DNA of 64,000 nucleotides. It comes from Strongylocentrotus droebachiensis (Eukaryota; Echinodermata; Echinoidea; Camarodonta; Strongylocentrotidae). Below, in pieces: positions 1-16,645 of the stretch. The DNA is taken from assembly GCA_035222895.1 (NCBI GenBank), contig JAVYIG010000115.1, positions 248,001 through 312,000 of the forward strand, in the 5' to 3' direction. Below the pieces are notes generated by a model, which saw only the letters and a program-made list of their open reading frames with translations, was not told the DNA's origin and did not search any database. The position numbers and the translations under genes were made by a program. How positions within the stretch are numbered: the first letter of the stretch is position 1; every line of letters begins with the position of its first letter.

Positions 1-31
1 ACATCATAAAGTGAAGACTTCAGAAATATAT

Positions 32-244
32 TTAAAGGGATAGTTGAGTTCTTGTTTCTGAACGCAAATGCCTTCAAAGTGCATGGATATTTCAGTCGTC
101 TCTGAACCAATTTTGATCAAACAAAGATCATTTTGTCATTTGAATTGTATGTTCTTTCAAATTTGACACTCAGTTTTTCATTATCTCATAACAAAAATTA
201 TTTTGTGTAGTGCCCTGTGCAACAAAACTCAACTATCCCTTTAA
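32..244. mobile_element. TTAA-type MITE, family 1 (ATIC intron)
   Basis: A 213-bp element bounded by TTAA at 32-35 and 241-244. Terminal inverted repeats of about 25 bp: TTAAAGGGATAGTTGAGTT at the left, and its complement AACTCAACTATCCCTTTAA at the right. No ORF. TTAA target duplication is typical of piggyBac and Kolobok superfamilies; which one mobilised it cannot be decided. It lies in an ATIC intron, about 70 bp beyond an exon donor. Confidence 0.8.
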
Positions 245-313
245 AATGTTAGCAATGACCACACAGTGATTTCTGGTCATTCTAAGAAGGGAACCGTCTA
301 CTGAACCACATAC

Positions 314-6070
<5,757 letters not shown>

Positions 6071-6204
6071 CTGTGAATACAATGATAAAAGAGAAGATTA
6101 GACAACAGGCTTGTTGAAGTGTTACGGTGCCTACCCGTGGAATGAACTCTTTGCAGTGGTGTATTGATGAGCTATGGGATGGCATTACAAGACATTAGGG
6201 TTTT

Positions 6205-6365
6205 TCGTTTGTTACGTCCACATGACGTCGATGTCAAAGATGTGACGGCATTTCGGCGATTTGCACATGCGTCGGGTCGTCTGGCCAAATTTACGAACCG
6301 GTTCATCAATGATTTGAGGTTCGTCATAAAACTAGTGCCCCGTCGTCAGAATGACGTCATCTTGC
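6205..6365. promoter_or_regulatory. CpG-dense patch with a CRE palindrome upstream of ATIC exons
   Basis: The stretch is much richer in CpG than its surroundings and includes a perfect CRE octamer TGACGTCA at 6352-6359 and a near copy (ATGACGTCGA) around 6222. It lies just upstream (minus strand) of the first ATIC exon recognised, so it could be intron 1 or promoter-proximal. No first exon with the required phase 1 and a good donor was found in it. Function is inference. Confidence 0.25.
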
Positions 6366-6377
6366 TACATCGCAGCG

Positions 6378-6640
6378 TAAATCAGAAAGGAAAGACAGAA
6401 AGAGAAAGTGATAGAATGATAACAAAGAACAATATATAAGAGAAGATGATAGGAGGAAGAAACAAAGAATAATATGAGGAAAGACAGAAAGAGAAAATGA
6501 TAAAGAATAGACAATGGAAAGATCGAATAGAAGATGAAAGAAGGAAAAACAAAGAATAACATAAGGAAAATAGAAAGAGAAAATAATAGAATAATAAATG
6601 AAGAATAACATAAGAAGTGAAAGAAGGAGAAATTGAATAA
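6378..6640. repeat. Purine-rich minisatellite
   Basis: Imperfect tandem units of roughly 80-90 bp built from GGAAAGACAGAAAGAGAAA and AACAAAGAATAACATAAG. Almost pure A/G on the plus strand. All open frames across it are low-complexity artefacts. Confidence 0.7.
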
Positions 6641-6723
6641 GCGCGTGCGGGGGCCATTACATCATCGTGTAAAGAACGGGCGTCGACTAAAACCGAAAAG
6701 GGTTATAAGATAGTGAACAGGAC

Positions 6724-7114
6724 GCGTCTTATTTTTTCGTACCACGGCGAGGCCAGATTGAGCTCGCGAGGGAAAACTGCGCATGCGCACTCGCGAAGGA
6801 AACCAGCTCATGCGCACATGGAATCCGGTTGGGTGGTCAATAGGGTGATAGTTATTATACAAATCAATCCTTCATCAACTCATCGTCAGCTCAATCAATA
6901 AGGACAGCGTGTTACTAATATCACTTTGACGTTGACTTGAGGGTTCAAATCTCAGTTTATTTAGTTTTTTTTCATTTATAAATAGTGAGGCAAAGCAATA
7001 AATAATCAGGGTCTGATTGTTTGTGACCACTTTGCAAGCTTTCGTAGCTCGTTATGTATGAAAATGAGTACATACTGGAATCTGGCCTCGCCGTGGTACG
7101 AAAAAATAAGACGC
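6724..7114. mobile_element. MITE with perfect 35-bp TIR and about 9-bp TSD
   Basis: The left end GCGTCTTATTTTTTCGTACC (continuing to 6759) is exactly mirrored at 7079-7114. GAACAGGAC flanks both sides (6715-6723 and 7115-7123). A long perfect TIR with a ~9-bp duplication fits a Mutator-like element, though 8 bp (hAT/P) cannot be excluded. The interior has a B-box-like GGGTTCAAATCTC at 6938-6950 but no convincing tRNA fold. The TIRs are unmutated, so the insertion is recent. Confidence 0.8.
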
Positions 7115-7896
7115 GAACAGGACGGGTGTCTGACGCCAATTCGCATAGTTAGAGGACAGGAACGCTGTCCTCGTCCGCACAAACGAAAAGCCCCTATTGT
7201 CTTACTAAGGAGCCCGAGAAGACAGGTGGATACAGGTGAATACCTTAAACTTAGTGAAACATCTGTCTGCTTGGAAGAGCCATTTTTAGAACAAGAATTG
7301 TCTCTTGATGCTCTCCTCCAAGACAGACGGAACCCAGCTGCTTGCTGCTTGCCTCAACAATTGGCATTGTGTCTGAGCATGCGTGCGTGGATGTCGAACG
7401 TGTCTAAATCGGGCTCCCAAAATCCTTCGAAAATTGCAAATATATTCATTGGAATCTCAATTATTGAGCTAGTTTTTTTGGCTGATATCAACTTTTTTTG
7501 TGGATTCATGCTAGATTTTCTTTGTTAGAGCATTTATTCTTTGATTTTAGATTGAGGATTATTGCTCTCAACTTAGTGCATACTCGCACTAAAAAATAGT
7601 GTGCGTTACTTCAATCGCAGTACATCGGACTATGGTCAGCCTATATTAAGCCTACAGGCTACACTCAATAATACACCCACTTCTCGCTCTACTATTCAAG
7701 CTAAATCCTTTCGCGGGCTTCAAGGAATTTTCGCTTGAGGAATCCGCGTCGTGGATTTAGCACACTAGTAGATTCTAGGGGTTATTTCAAGTTATATGAA
7801 AAATATTCCGCTAATCAGGAATCATTAACTTTGGAAAAAATACAGAAAAAAACTGACTAAATGATCTCCTTTTGGCAAAAGCAATGAGGAAAATGA

Positions 7897-8082
7897 AGAA
7901 AAGTTGTAGAAATTGTGGAAGCTGTTTCTGGAAAAGAGTCTGTTGATAAAACAGTTAAACGTAGTCGTAGTGGTTCCATTCCAAAGGCAAAGAGATTGTT
8001 TGAAAAATCTGAAGAAAACGTACAGAAAAGAGGAAGGAAGGCAACTTCCAAGATCAAAGCTGGGACATCTGCTTCACAGTAG
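7897..8082 (+). pseudogene. Orphan basic coding stretch, exon-like or retrocopy fragment
   Basis: An open stretch of 61 codons between a TGA (7894) and TAG (8080-8082) with no ATG. It reads VVEIVEAVSGKESVDKTVKR, then SRSGSIPKAKRLFEKSEENV, then KRGRKATSKIKAGTSASQ. Composition (Lys/Arg/Ser with alternating Glu) looks like a real nuclear or chromatin protein C-terminus rather than chance. I do not recognise the family. It could be the last exon of an unseen plus-strand gene or a fragment captured by a transposon; a palindromic sequence begins 10 bp after the stop. No strong acceptor is visible upstream. Confidence 0.3.
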
Positions 8083-8091
8083 CCTTTTGAC

Positions 8092-8179
8092 AAGGCCTCG
8101 TGACTCTGGCTAAGCGGCTGAGATGAGTCTCGATACCCCGGGTGAACGCGCGACCGAGTGACGAATGTCACGAGGCCTT
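8092..8179. repeat. Inverted repeat with 13-bp perfect arms
   Basis: AAGGCCTCGTGAC (8092-8104) is mirrored by GTCACGAGGCCTT (8167-8179), with a 62-base GC-rich spacer. It could be a small foldback element; no target duplication was identified. Confidence 0.6.
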
Positions 8180-8239
8180 TTGCAAAGTGGGTTTCACTGC
8201 TCCGCATGAATTATTCATAGATACATGTTAGCATGCGAA

Positions 8240-8420
8240 TACGCCTACTTTGGATTTATTGACCAATCAGAACGGCGATCTCCCAGTTGGCTTCGTTTGT
8301 GATTCGTTCCATGTAGAGGTCAGTGGTCTTAGCACGTACGTATAGTAGGCATGTAGGTCCATGTTCGCACTACATAGAGTTTACTGCGAGGATACGTTCG
8401 CTGATTGGACACTACGTTTT
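8240..8420. promoter_or_regulatory. Two opposed CCAAT motifs
   Basis: GACCAATCAGAAC near 8260 and the inverted form CTGATTGG near 8400 face each other across a moderately CpG-rich interval. Such pairs occur in housekeeping promoters, and ATIC is divergent to the left, but no start site or exon could be tied to them. Very tentative. Confidence 0.15.
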
Positions 8421-8588
8421 CTGAAGCGAGTTCCAGTCGGAAACAAGGGTTAACATAAGAAATCCAAACCAGATTGATAAAGGCCACAGGTCTGGACAAT
8501 TCGCACTGGCGTGCATTCAGGTTTTCGCGATTAGTCTCTTTTTAGTCGCTCGGCGTCTATCAGGCATGTGGCCTTGTTTAAAGGCTAG

Positions 8589-9620
8589 CTTCACAGGGGA
8601 CTGGCAACTACACATGTGAGTAACTGTCAAAAGAGGGCAGTTGATCTTATGATAGAGTGTAAGTCATGTCTGCGTTGGGCTTGTCTTCGATGCCAAGATG
8701 TGCCAATTGAGATGTATGACGTACTGTCTAATCATGTAAAGCAGCATTGGTTTTGTAAGGAGTGTGAGGACGGAGCAATTAAGGCTGTAAGACATGCCCA
8801 TGGCTCTTCATCATCATCATCTACTTCACAAACAGTTGAGCAAATCATCCTTGATGTTAAGGAAATTACAGAGGTGAAAGAAGAAATCAAAAGCCTGAAA
8901 ACTTTTAACAAGACTAGTTATGCCCATGTTGTCGGTAATGGATCTAGTGCCAGTACCAGTATTTCTGGTCCTGCTCCGGGTTCACCACCGGGATTACTCA
9001 AACTCCGCCCAGGTTTATTAACCGTCCCGACTGAATGTGTCAATGTCGCCACAAAGGAAGAAATCATGGACAGAGAGAAACGCAAAAACAATGTTGTAAT
9101 TTACAACCTCCCAGAGTCTAAGGCAGACATTGCCACAAATCGAGAAAAAGAGGACTATAATGCAGTGAAGAGTCTTTTCACCAGTGGTATGGAGATTACC
9201 GGGGTCAAGATGAAAAACGTTAGTAGACTTGGTGGGGTCCGTCAGAGCAAGGATAAACCTAGAGTTCTGCTAGTTAAACTTGAGGACGATGGGCATAAGA
9301 ATGATATCCTTTCATCTGCCCGCAAATTACGGAACACTGAGAGATGGGCTGACACATGTCTCGCCAGATCTTACTCCTACCCAGCGCAAGAGGAAAATTG
9401 TGTGGGAAGAGCTCGAAAGAAGGAGGAATGAAGGTGAAACTGACATCTTCATACGTAATGGAAGGATCATCATGGCCAAGAAGAACCACAGGAGAGAACA
9501 TGGTCATGATGGAATGAATACAGAAACTGTTCAAGAGGTCAGCCAGGTGAAGGTAAGGGAAAGTGGTGATGGTCCAAGATCTGAAGTGGCAGTGGGAGGA
9601 GATGTACCTCCTCAGCATTG
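8589..9620 (+). pseudogene. LINE ORF1 (PHD-like finger plus L1-type RRM domain), frameshifted
   Basis: This is the first ORF of a CR1/Jockey-group non-LTR retrotransposon, an RNA-binding particle protein. It is open from 8589, lacks a conventional ATG before the finger, and is therefore N-terminally incomplete. The N-terminus shows IECKSCLRWACLRC ... HWFCKEC, a degenerate PHD-type Cys array without the usual His. Then follow an Asp/Glu/Lys-rich coiled segment, a Pro-rich linker, and the RRM-like block REKRKNNVVIYNLPES ... NVSRLGG ... KPRVLLVKLED. A +/-1 frameshift at about 9350-9360 moves the C-terminal block VSPDLTPTQRKRKIVWEELE ... IRNGRI to another frame. The endonuclease remnant follows immediately. 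Retrotransposon identity is secure from the ORF1 architecture; the exact clade is not. Confidence 0.8.
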
Positions 9621-9849
9621 ACTGGGGCGGAGTACAGTCAGCATTTTAAACAGTTGTCCATCAGGAATGCTGACTCACTTGCGAATAAGTTTATTGAGCT
9701 TCAACAATTAGTGTATGTACATGATCCACACTGTGTTATGATTACTGAGGCTAATCCTAAAAGTTCTGCTTTTGCACTGCATCCAACATCTGTAAGTTTG
9801 CAAGGGTACAACAGTTTTTGTAACTGTGATGAAACTAAGGCGCGAGGCA
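9618..9849 (+). pseudogene. LINE endonuclease, N-terminal remnant
   Basis: Reads LSIRNADSLANKFIELQQLV, then HDPHCVMITEANPKS and VSLQGYNSFCNCDETKARG. This is the start of an APE-type endonuclease: the N-A-x-S-L-x-N-K box and the ITE box carrying the metal-binding Glu. It belongs to the same decayed element as the preceding ORF1. It is cut at 9850 by a CCCGG-ended MITE, and the middle of the domain (GDFN region) is missing from the window. Confidence 0.75.
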
Positions 9850-10213
9850 CCCGGCCCCCCCACTCAGTGTTATTTAGGGTACGCATATGCTCATTCCCTC
9901 TTTTTGAAAGCACCCCCTATCCGAGGACTGCCAACATTTTCGAACCCCCCTTTCGCTGGCTTTTCGCTGGCTTTTCCTGCTTTGGAGACCCCCCTAAATC
10001 AGGAAAAATGCTCAATGTACCCCCCTAAATTCTGAATAATTTCTCAGGAGTCCAAAGAGATGAGAGAAAAAATGAAAAAACACCCCCTTTTTAAAGAAAT
10101 CTCCAGGTGAAAAATCAAATACATCCCTTTATTTACAATTCTCGGGCCGGACTTTGTCGCACGAAAAGTACCCCTTTACCGGACATTTTGGCAACACACA
10201 TGCGGTCATTCAT
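9850..10213 (+). mobile_element. CCCGG-type MITE, copy 1, right end lost
   Basis: Starts CCCGGCCCCCCCACTCAGTG and carries the family core TTATTTAGGGTACGCATATG, then AAAGTACCCCTTTACCGGAC and ACACATGCGGTCATTC. The right TIR (GAGTGGGG...CCGGG) is absent, so no target duplication can be confirmed. It interrupts a LINE endonuclease. Confidence 0.75.
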
Positions 10214-10251
10214 TTTTTCTCTACCAGCACGTATCACACTAGACCGAAAGC

Positions 10252-10328
10252 TTCAGTCTCTATAATTGTTGGTTGTTCCACTGAGACTACGTCTGGCTCC
10301 ACTAGACCTCCGGTTATAGAGACTGAAT
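10252..10328. repeat. Inverted repeat, 14-bp arms
   Basis: TTCAGTCTCTATAA is mirrored by TTATAGAGACTGAA about 50 bp later. The outer sequence GCGGTCATTCA (~10203) is also mirrored by TGAATGACCGC just after the right arm, suggesting a rearranged transposon end. Confidence 0.6.
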
Positions 10329-10705
10329 GACCGCCTATGCCATCGTATGTTGAAGATATCACGGCTAGATTTTAGCCGTTAGGCCCCTCCCACAAACATG
10401 ACAAACTTGCCACGGCCGTATTCTTATGCCCCCAAAATCCCCCAAAATGTCATTTTACCTCGTGCATATCCAATTTTAAATTAGGCCTAGGCTATAATAC
10501 ATTGGTTCCACTATCTACTAACTTGATTGAAATAATCCGTTTAATGGTCCCTTTTAAGGAAATTATGGGTCAAAATCGACATCCATGTTGAAAATCTTGC
10601 AAGCCGTGTTAAACTCTCGCTGCTGTCAATCTCATCCCTTCTAGTCTACGCCGAAGGCAAAATGATTATGAAGGAAAAACTGTGATAACGCCATTACGAA
10701 CGTGT

Positions 10706-11134
10706 AGATGGCGCATCAGATTTACGGAAGGGCAACAGGCTAATGTTCTGGACCTTGTGCTCACATGATGAATTTGACCTTATCTATGACATCAAATATT
10801 TGCCTCCCCTGGCCCTGGGGCGGAATGACCACTGTTGTCTATTGATCAACACGACACTTGAATGTGAAGAACCACAACTCACAAGAGAAGAAAAAGACTC
10901 TGTCTATGAGTATGAGTATGACTTCAAGTTCAACAAAGGCAACTAGATCTAGTCTAGGCCTATGTCTATGAAGAAATGAGGAGATCTTTGTGTGATGTTA
11001 ACTGCGATGATTTTTTTTTGCCAATTCTAGCTGTAGATCTACTGAATAATGGAAAAAAGGTGTCTGATAAAATCCATCAATGTATGCAAGAGAATATTGC
11101 AAAGTCAAAGAGAGTCACGGGGAAAGGAACATGA
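10706..11134 (+). pseudogene. LINE endonuclease C-terminus and linker remnant
   Basis: Reads RFTEGQQANVLDLVLT in one frame and, after a shift near 10763, EFDLIYDIKYLPPLALGRND followed by HCCLL. LDLVLT and the (S/N)DH box end the APE-type endonuclease. A downstream open piece (10976-11134) reads MRRSLCDVNCDDFFLPIL ... KIHQCMQENIAKSKRV, like the linker before the RT. Traces continue to about 11330. No RT domain follows, so the copy is dead and 3'-truncated. It belongs with the ORF1 remnant at 8.6-9.6 kb. Confidence 0.65.
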
Positions 11135-11339
11135 TTTACACGACTCATGAAACTTTGACTATCTCCAAGAGAAAGCAGAGATTGTGAAAAAGATATTTGG
11201 AATCAAACAGCGCATGGGATTATGCTACATATGCTCACCAAGTTCTTGGGCTGCCATATTTCTGCAATTGAGAACAAGTCAATGCTGAAAGTGATACCGA
11301 GATAGATACTAAACAAATTGGCAGTAGATCTATGTCGAG

Positions 11340-12609
11340 TCGCGCCAGCTCCTTGAAGGGATTCTGTGTAGCACGTGTACGTACGTATCGAAAAATCTCT
11401 TCACAACTCTTGTAAGAGGATATATCCGCAAGTAAGAAAAGTAGTACAATGATTAATTGTTAAATCCGCGTTTTTCCTAATTTATTTCTGTCAATTTTTT
11501 TACAAAAGTTATCATATATTTCAATAAACACCATTTTTTTTTTTAAATTTCTGTTTCTGTTTACTGGAGCCGTCATTTTGCGTAATAATTTTATTTCAAA
11601 ATAAGTACACCGCCGGAAATTTTCTTTCGCGGGGTATTTAATTTTCGGGGAATCCCCTTTTGCGAGTCACTGAACTGTTGTTGTGGTTCAAGCTTGCGAG
11701 CTCATTGTTGACAATAAAATACAATTGCATAACGCAACTCCCATTTATGTTTTCTCTCGTCAGATTCGTGATATCACACAAGTAGTGGAGCGGCATAGCG
11801 TAACATTTCTAGGGTGAACCTGTCATGCATTTTGTGATAAAAGCACCAAATTTGGCCCACAAATTGATACATTTTCTTAGCAAATTTGGATGTTGAGCTA
11901 CCCCAAATTGATCTTCGCATAGACCTAGTGATTAAAGTGATCTCATATTTTAAACATTCCTAGCTTTCTTATTATTGGTCCGATTTCTTTCAAACTTTTG
12001 CCATTCTGTTACCCTTATTTTTCTGCTGTCATGCTCATGAACTTATTACAAGGGATGGGTTGCCCTTTAATTTACATTTTTCATGTACACTCTCAGCACC
12101 TTGCATGCCTGAGTATAAATCTTTTGAGAAGCAAACCAGACAAACAAACATATAGACCTACACATACAAACAGAAATAAACGAAGAGCAAAAGGAAAGGA
12201 AAACAAATCGGTATGGGAGAATGTTATTTGGGGATACTTTTTCACTAAACTTTCGCTGTCAAGCGAAACAAAAAGTAGGAAAACAAGATAAAAGAAAACA
12301 AAGACCTAAACAAAACAAATTAAAACCAAATGAATTTAACGATGATGGCGGACTTAGGTATCAGTCTATCAAAATTTGTTTATTTGACCATTCCAGCTAC
12401 TAGTATTTTCACATTCTGGTCTATTTTCTACCTTTGAAATATATATGATTTTTTTTTGTACATGTTTATCACTACGCAACTGTTGCAATGTCAGGAAACT
12501 TTCATTATTTAGAGCCTTTATTGAACTGTTACAAACGGAATGTGACCTCTACAAATAGCACACTACCTGCTAAGGATTACATGAATATACCATTTTCTTA
12601 ATTTTTGCT
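11340..12609. other. Non-coding interval, nothing recognised
   Basis: AT-rich sequence with stop codons in all frames and an A-rich stretch at about 12120-12330. No repeat family or exon was recognised. Confidence 0.5.
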
Positions 12610-12617
12610 AGGTAGGG

Positions 12618-12833
12618 CCCGCCCCCCCCCCCCCCCACCCCACCCCACTCCGTGAACGGAGGGATACCATGCGTGTTCCACTGTTCCCAAACTCTCAGGC
12701 TCGTAACAAAAGAAAAAGGTCTACCCGTATTGACTTTACACACCGGACTTTTGCTGAAGGGGGGGGGGGGGGGGGGGTCGCTGGAAACACGGATATGCGT
12801 ACCCTAAATAACACTGAGTGGGGCGGGGGCGGG
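12618..12833 (-). mobile_element. CCCGG-type MITE, copy 2, complete with TSD
   Basis: A 216-bp element with CCCGCCCCC/GGGGGCGGG termini and perfect 8-bp target duplication AGGTAGGG (12610-12617 and 12834-12841). Inverted relative to the other copies: it reads GCATATCCGTG-side last and carries TTTACACACCGGACTTTTGC inside. No coding capacity. Confidence 0.9.
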
Positions 12834-12857
12834 AGGTAGGGCAACATCATACCCCCT

Positions 12858-13003
12858 ATCCTACATAACAACACGGAAATGTATGCAATTCGCATTCTGC
12901 GAAATACAATTATTATTCGTAACAGGTGAATGAAATAATTTGTAACGAGGCACTAAACCAATATGTGTGCATTCATTTGATTACATTACGAACATGGCTT
13001 ACT
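12858..13003. mobile_element. TA-type MITE, partial copy
   Basis: The right half of the family seen at 1481 and 21766: ATGTATGCAATTCGCATT, AACAGGTGAATGAAATAATT and TGATTACATTACGAACATGG. The left half is missing; the CCCGG MITE (12618-12833) lies just beside it. Confidence 0.6.
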
Positions 13004-16000
13004 GAATATACAAGTTTCCTCTTATTCAATGCTGCTATCAATGAGCCTAAGCATACCTCAACCTGTTATTTGGGGGAAAAAATTACATCCCAACGAAATC
13101 TGTTCACTGACTTTTAGGGAGGCATTATGTCCCAGATGACCCCAAATAACCCCCATAACCACATACATGTACCTCTTATCAAAAAAGGTCTCATTGCGCA
13201 TTATTCATGTAATAACTCCTAAAGTGATGGAGGTGCAGTGCTTCATAAATAACTTTTTCCCTAGTGGGCTCAATGTTTACACCTGTGTATCGTGTAATGC
13301 ACTTTTAATGCATAAATTAATTTATATTAGGCATTTTTTTCCTAAACAGCATATACAAGATGATCCATAATGTTCAGCGCAAGGTCCAATTTCATTTTCA
13401 TCATTTCAAGAAACTAAAGCAAAATACCCTGGATATATCAAATAGGTTAACTATACAAGGCTTATTTATGAACTGTTTGATAACTTAACATTAAAGGCCT
13501 TTTCTTTTATTTAAAAAAAAAGCTTTATCGAATTTTGTGGGTCAATCGCCCCTTACCCAATGACTTTTCATTTTCAAGATAACAACTTTTATTAAAGCTC
13601 TCTTTCGTTTCAGAAGGATATAATATGATGTTTTGACATGGGTCGGATCTTCAATACATTACTACCCCCTCTCCCGCTCCTTTTTGCCAAGGTTTCAATC
13701 ATGTTCGAGAGATTGACTTGACTGCGCTGACTGGCATGGATAACTCCTTGGATATATATAGCATCACAAAGCAGATTCTCTATATTGAGAGTTTTACCAG
13801 AGCGCCCCCGGTGTATATAGGCGAACTGCAAGCCCCCATTTTGTTTAATATTCTGAGCATGTGTAAAGTGGAAAGAGTTCTTATCCATTGTATTGTATTG
13901 CAGAGACAAGTTAACTAATTGTATACATACTTCAAGGTTCCACTTGATAATACAAAAGCTTTCCAGAGGTTCCCCCAGACAAAGCAACAATAATGCAAAG
14001 TGGATTATACATCTATTGTATAGCGATGCCATTATTATTTGTAGCAGGTGAATCATGAAACAGGTTTACCAACATATTCACATTTTATGCATACTTTTGT
14101 AAACAAAGCTTTTCTTGACAACCTGAAAGTTTGTCAGGGGACTTGCCCGACATAGCAACAAATAATATATGCAGACTGGATTCCAAGTATTGTAGTTATA
14201 CAGTAACAGGATAATGGAATAACTGGTCACTAGGTCCCACGAAATAAACATCTATACATTTGAATATGGTATAGTAAACCGGTCTATTAGGCCTAACAAC
14301 AAAAATGTTGTATCGCTCTTTACGTTCCAGCACCTTGGTCGGTAGGTCACTTTTTTGTGTTGCTTTTTTTTTTTTTTTTTTTTTTTTTGTTGCTGTGTAT
14401 TGTAAGTGCTACGCATCAATACTTGTATATGTATCACGATATGCTCACGTGCTTAGTGCTAGCACGACTAACCACTCTTCCCGAATTGTTATGCTTTTTG
14501 CCTGGGGGTTCTGAAGAAAAGCATGTATAAATTCAAACACATTAGAAAACAGGTCTATTCCATTTGAGTTATGTATAAAATATATTTCATGATTATACGA
14601 TGACAAAAACTTGTTTTACTTGAGCTTATCATCTTTTACCCATGAAGTAAAATTTAAGACATTATTTTCCTGGACAAAATTCAATGCGCTGAATATTTAT
14701 TCGGATTTCACTTTTTGAAGAAAAAGATTATTTGTGAATAAAAGGGCATATATAACCCGACCCGAGGCGATGAGCGATGATTTGAAGTAAGCTATTTCTA
14801 TAGTGCATAGCACCGGAAATTCATGAGCACCTCTTTTGAGTAAGAGTCATGTATCATTAATGACACTGGATATAGCATAATGTTGGCAAGAATAACAGGT
14901 ACCATGCACAATGCTAATGTTATGTTCTGAACCAATTAATGGTAGGCCTACACCCAAAATAATTTTGTGGGCCTGATTATCAAAATATGAATGTCTAATA
15001 AGGTTTTTGGTAGAACTATACATTTTCATTGTGAATACTGAATTTTGTCAACGATTTGAAATATTGAATGGCAAACTCGAAGCAGTATACATATTGCTAC
15101 TGTTCTTTAAGTTAAACTTTTGGATTTTAGAGATTCATTAATATTTTTAAGGCATATTAAATACCGTGAAAATATATTTTTCTAAGAATTAAAGCTGTAT
15201 TAATTTTGATAAGTTCATCCAATTATAAGGGACAAACCAGCGTGGCACTCCATATAATGATATGAACGTTCGAAATCCAATTACGTTTTTGGATGCTTAA
15301 AAGTGCTGTTTGTTTGGTGTAAACAAACTAAAAGTAGGCCTAATTAAAAAAAGTTGAACATTATTTGTCATGGTTATTTCCAGAGCTTAACCTATATGTT
15401 GATGTAATGAGAGAATGATGTGTATGCTTGATTGGTATAGTATATTCGCAGCCATTAAGTACAACAATGGAAAGTGGGTCCCACTTTTGAATTTCTTTAA
15501 AGAATTAAGTTGGCAGGAAATCAACTATTTTAATAATTGTATATTGGAAAAGCGGGAAGTTCAGTGTTTGTCTTGTTTCTCTTATTTTCCCTTGTTTCTC
15601 TCATAAGCTACCCCTAACCAACTAAAGAGGCAATAGTATTCACTCACCACAATCTGGGGCATGAAATTAAAATTGATCAATATCTTTATCCCTTTAGTTT
15701 AAGATATGAGGCAATGCAATCAGAACATAACTAGACCTTCAAATGAGTTAAGCATTTAAGAGAGATGAGAAATATTTTATCTCAGATCATGAATAAGAAA
15801 AGGAAGTGATGGATTTGGCCACTGATTCATTCAAGGCTTCAACGCAAGGTCTAGATCCTGTAATAGGCAATTGTAATACAAACTACTATCGTGGAAATTG
15901 CGAATTAGGACGCTAAGTTTATTCTTATATATGGATTTGAAAAGTAAACGCGCGATCAATGGAACTAATCGGTTTCAATTATCCTCGCCAATGACTGAAG

Positions 16001-16645
16001 TTGATGTACAAAAGAAGTTATTATAACGAACGTCAACATAAGAATTATACCCACTCCACGGCTTAACCTAGATTTTACCTGGTATTATGCTCATTGCAAT
16101 GGGGGTATTTACAGGATCGTATGCAATGAGCTGAATCTCCACCAGCGTAAAATAGTATTCAATAATATTTATACAATGATACCAATGAAAAAACCGCACA
16201 AATCTGATCATTCACAAAGCAATGTTCAGCAACTTGACCTAGATTTGATCTCACAAAAGGTTGGAAATTTGAATTATGAAACATATATATATTTGGTTAG
16301 CAAGAGAAAGCGGAATAGTACATTGCCCTGGATTAGGGTAATCTGTACAATTATTATTGCATGAAAATTGGAAATCCCAAACTTCACCTCATAAGGAAAA
16401 GAAAATAGGCGAATTTTTTTTTAGCTATTGGCAAGCAGCCAAATTTGTCGATAATTTTCCGTTAATTTGCACTGAAGATGAACTCTAGATTCAATACCTA
16501 TACTATTTCACTTGTGAGTTAATGTTGGAAATGCAATTTGAATATTGCTTTGAGTATTTTTTTGTAATATTCATATAATATGATGTAGCTTTTATAACCC
16601 GAAATGATTTTCATTGATGTAATAGTTTGTGACTCTCTCTGAGGA
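13004..16645. other. Long AT-rich interval without recognised genes
   Basis: No exon or known repeat was recognised. It contains a 20+ base poly-T run at about 14365-14388 and weak traces of MITE-like sequence at 13990-14060 (TTTGTAGCAGGTGAATCATG). The longest open frame, on the minus strand at 13610-14056, has no recognisable motif. Confidence 0.5.

Noticed and set aside
6632-6657. MAPARAYS start on the minus strand as ATIC exon 1 (human ATIC starts MAPGQLA)
   Set aside because: No GT donor follows in the required phase and the resemblance is only four residues.
7058-7528. 156-codon plus-strand open frame
   Set aside because: It begins inside the right TIR of the 6724-7114 MITE, has no recognisable motif or splice signals, and ends in hydrophobic AT-rich sequence.
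13610-14056. 148-codon minus-strand open frame
   Set aside because: No domain, odd composition, no splice or promoter context; chance in AT-rich DNA.
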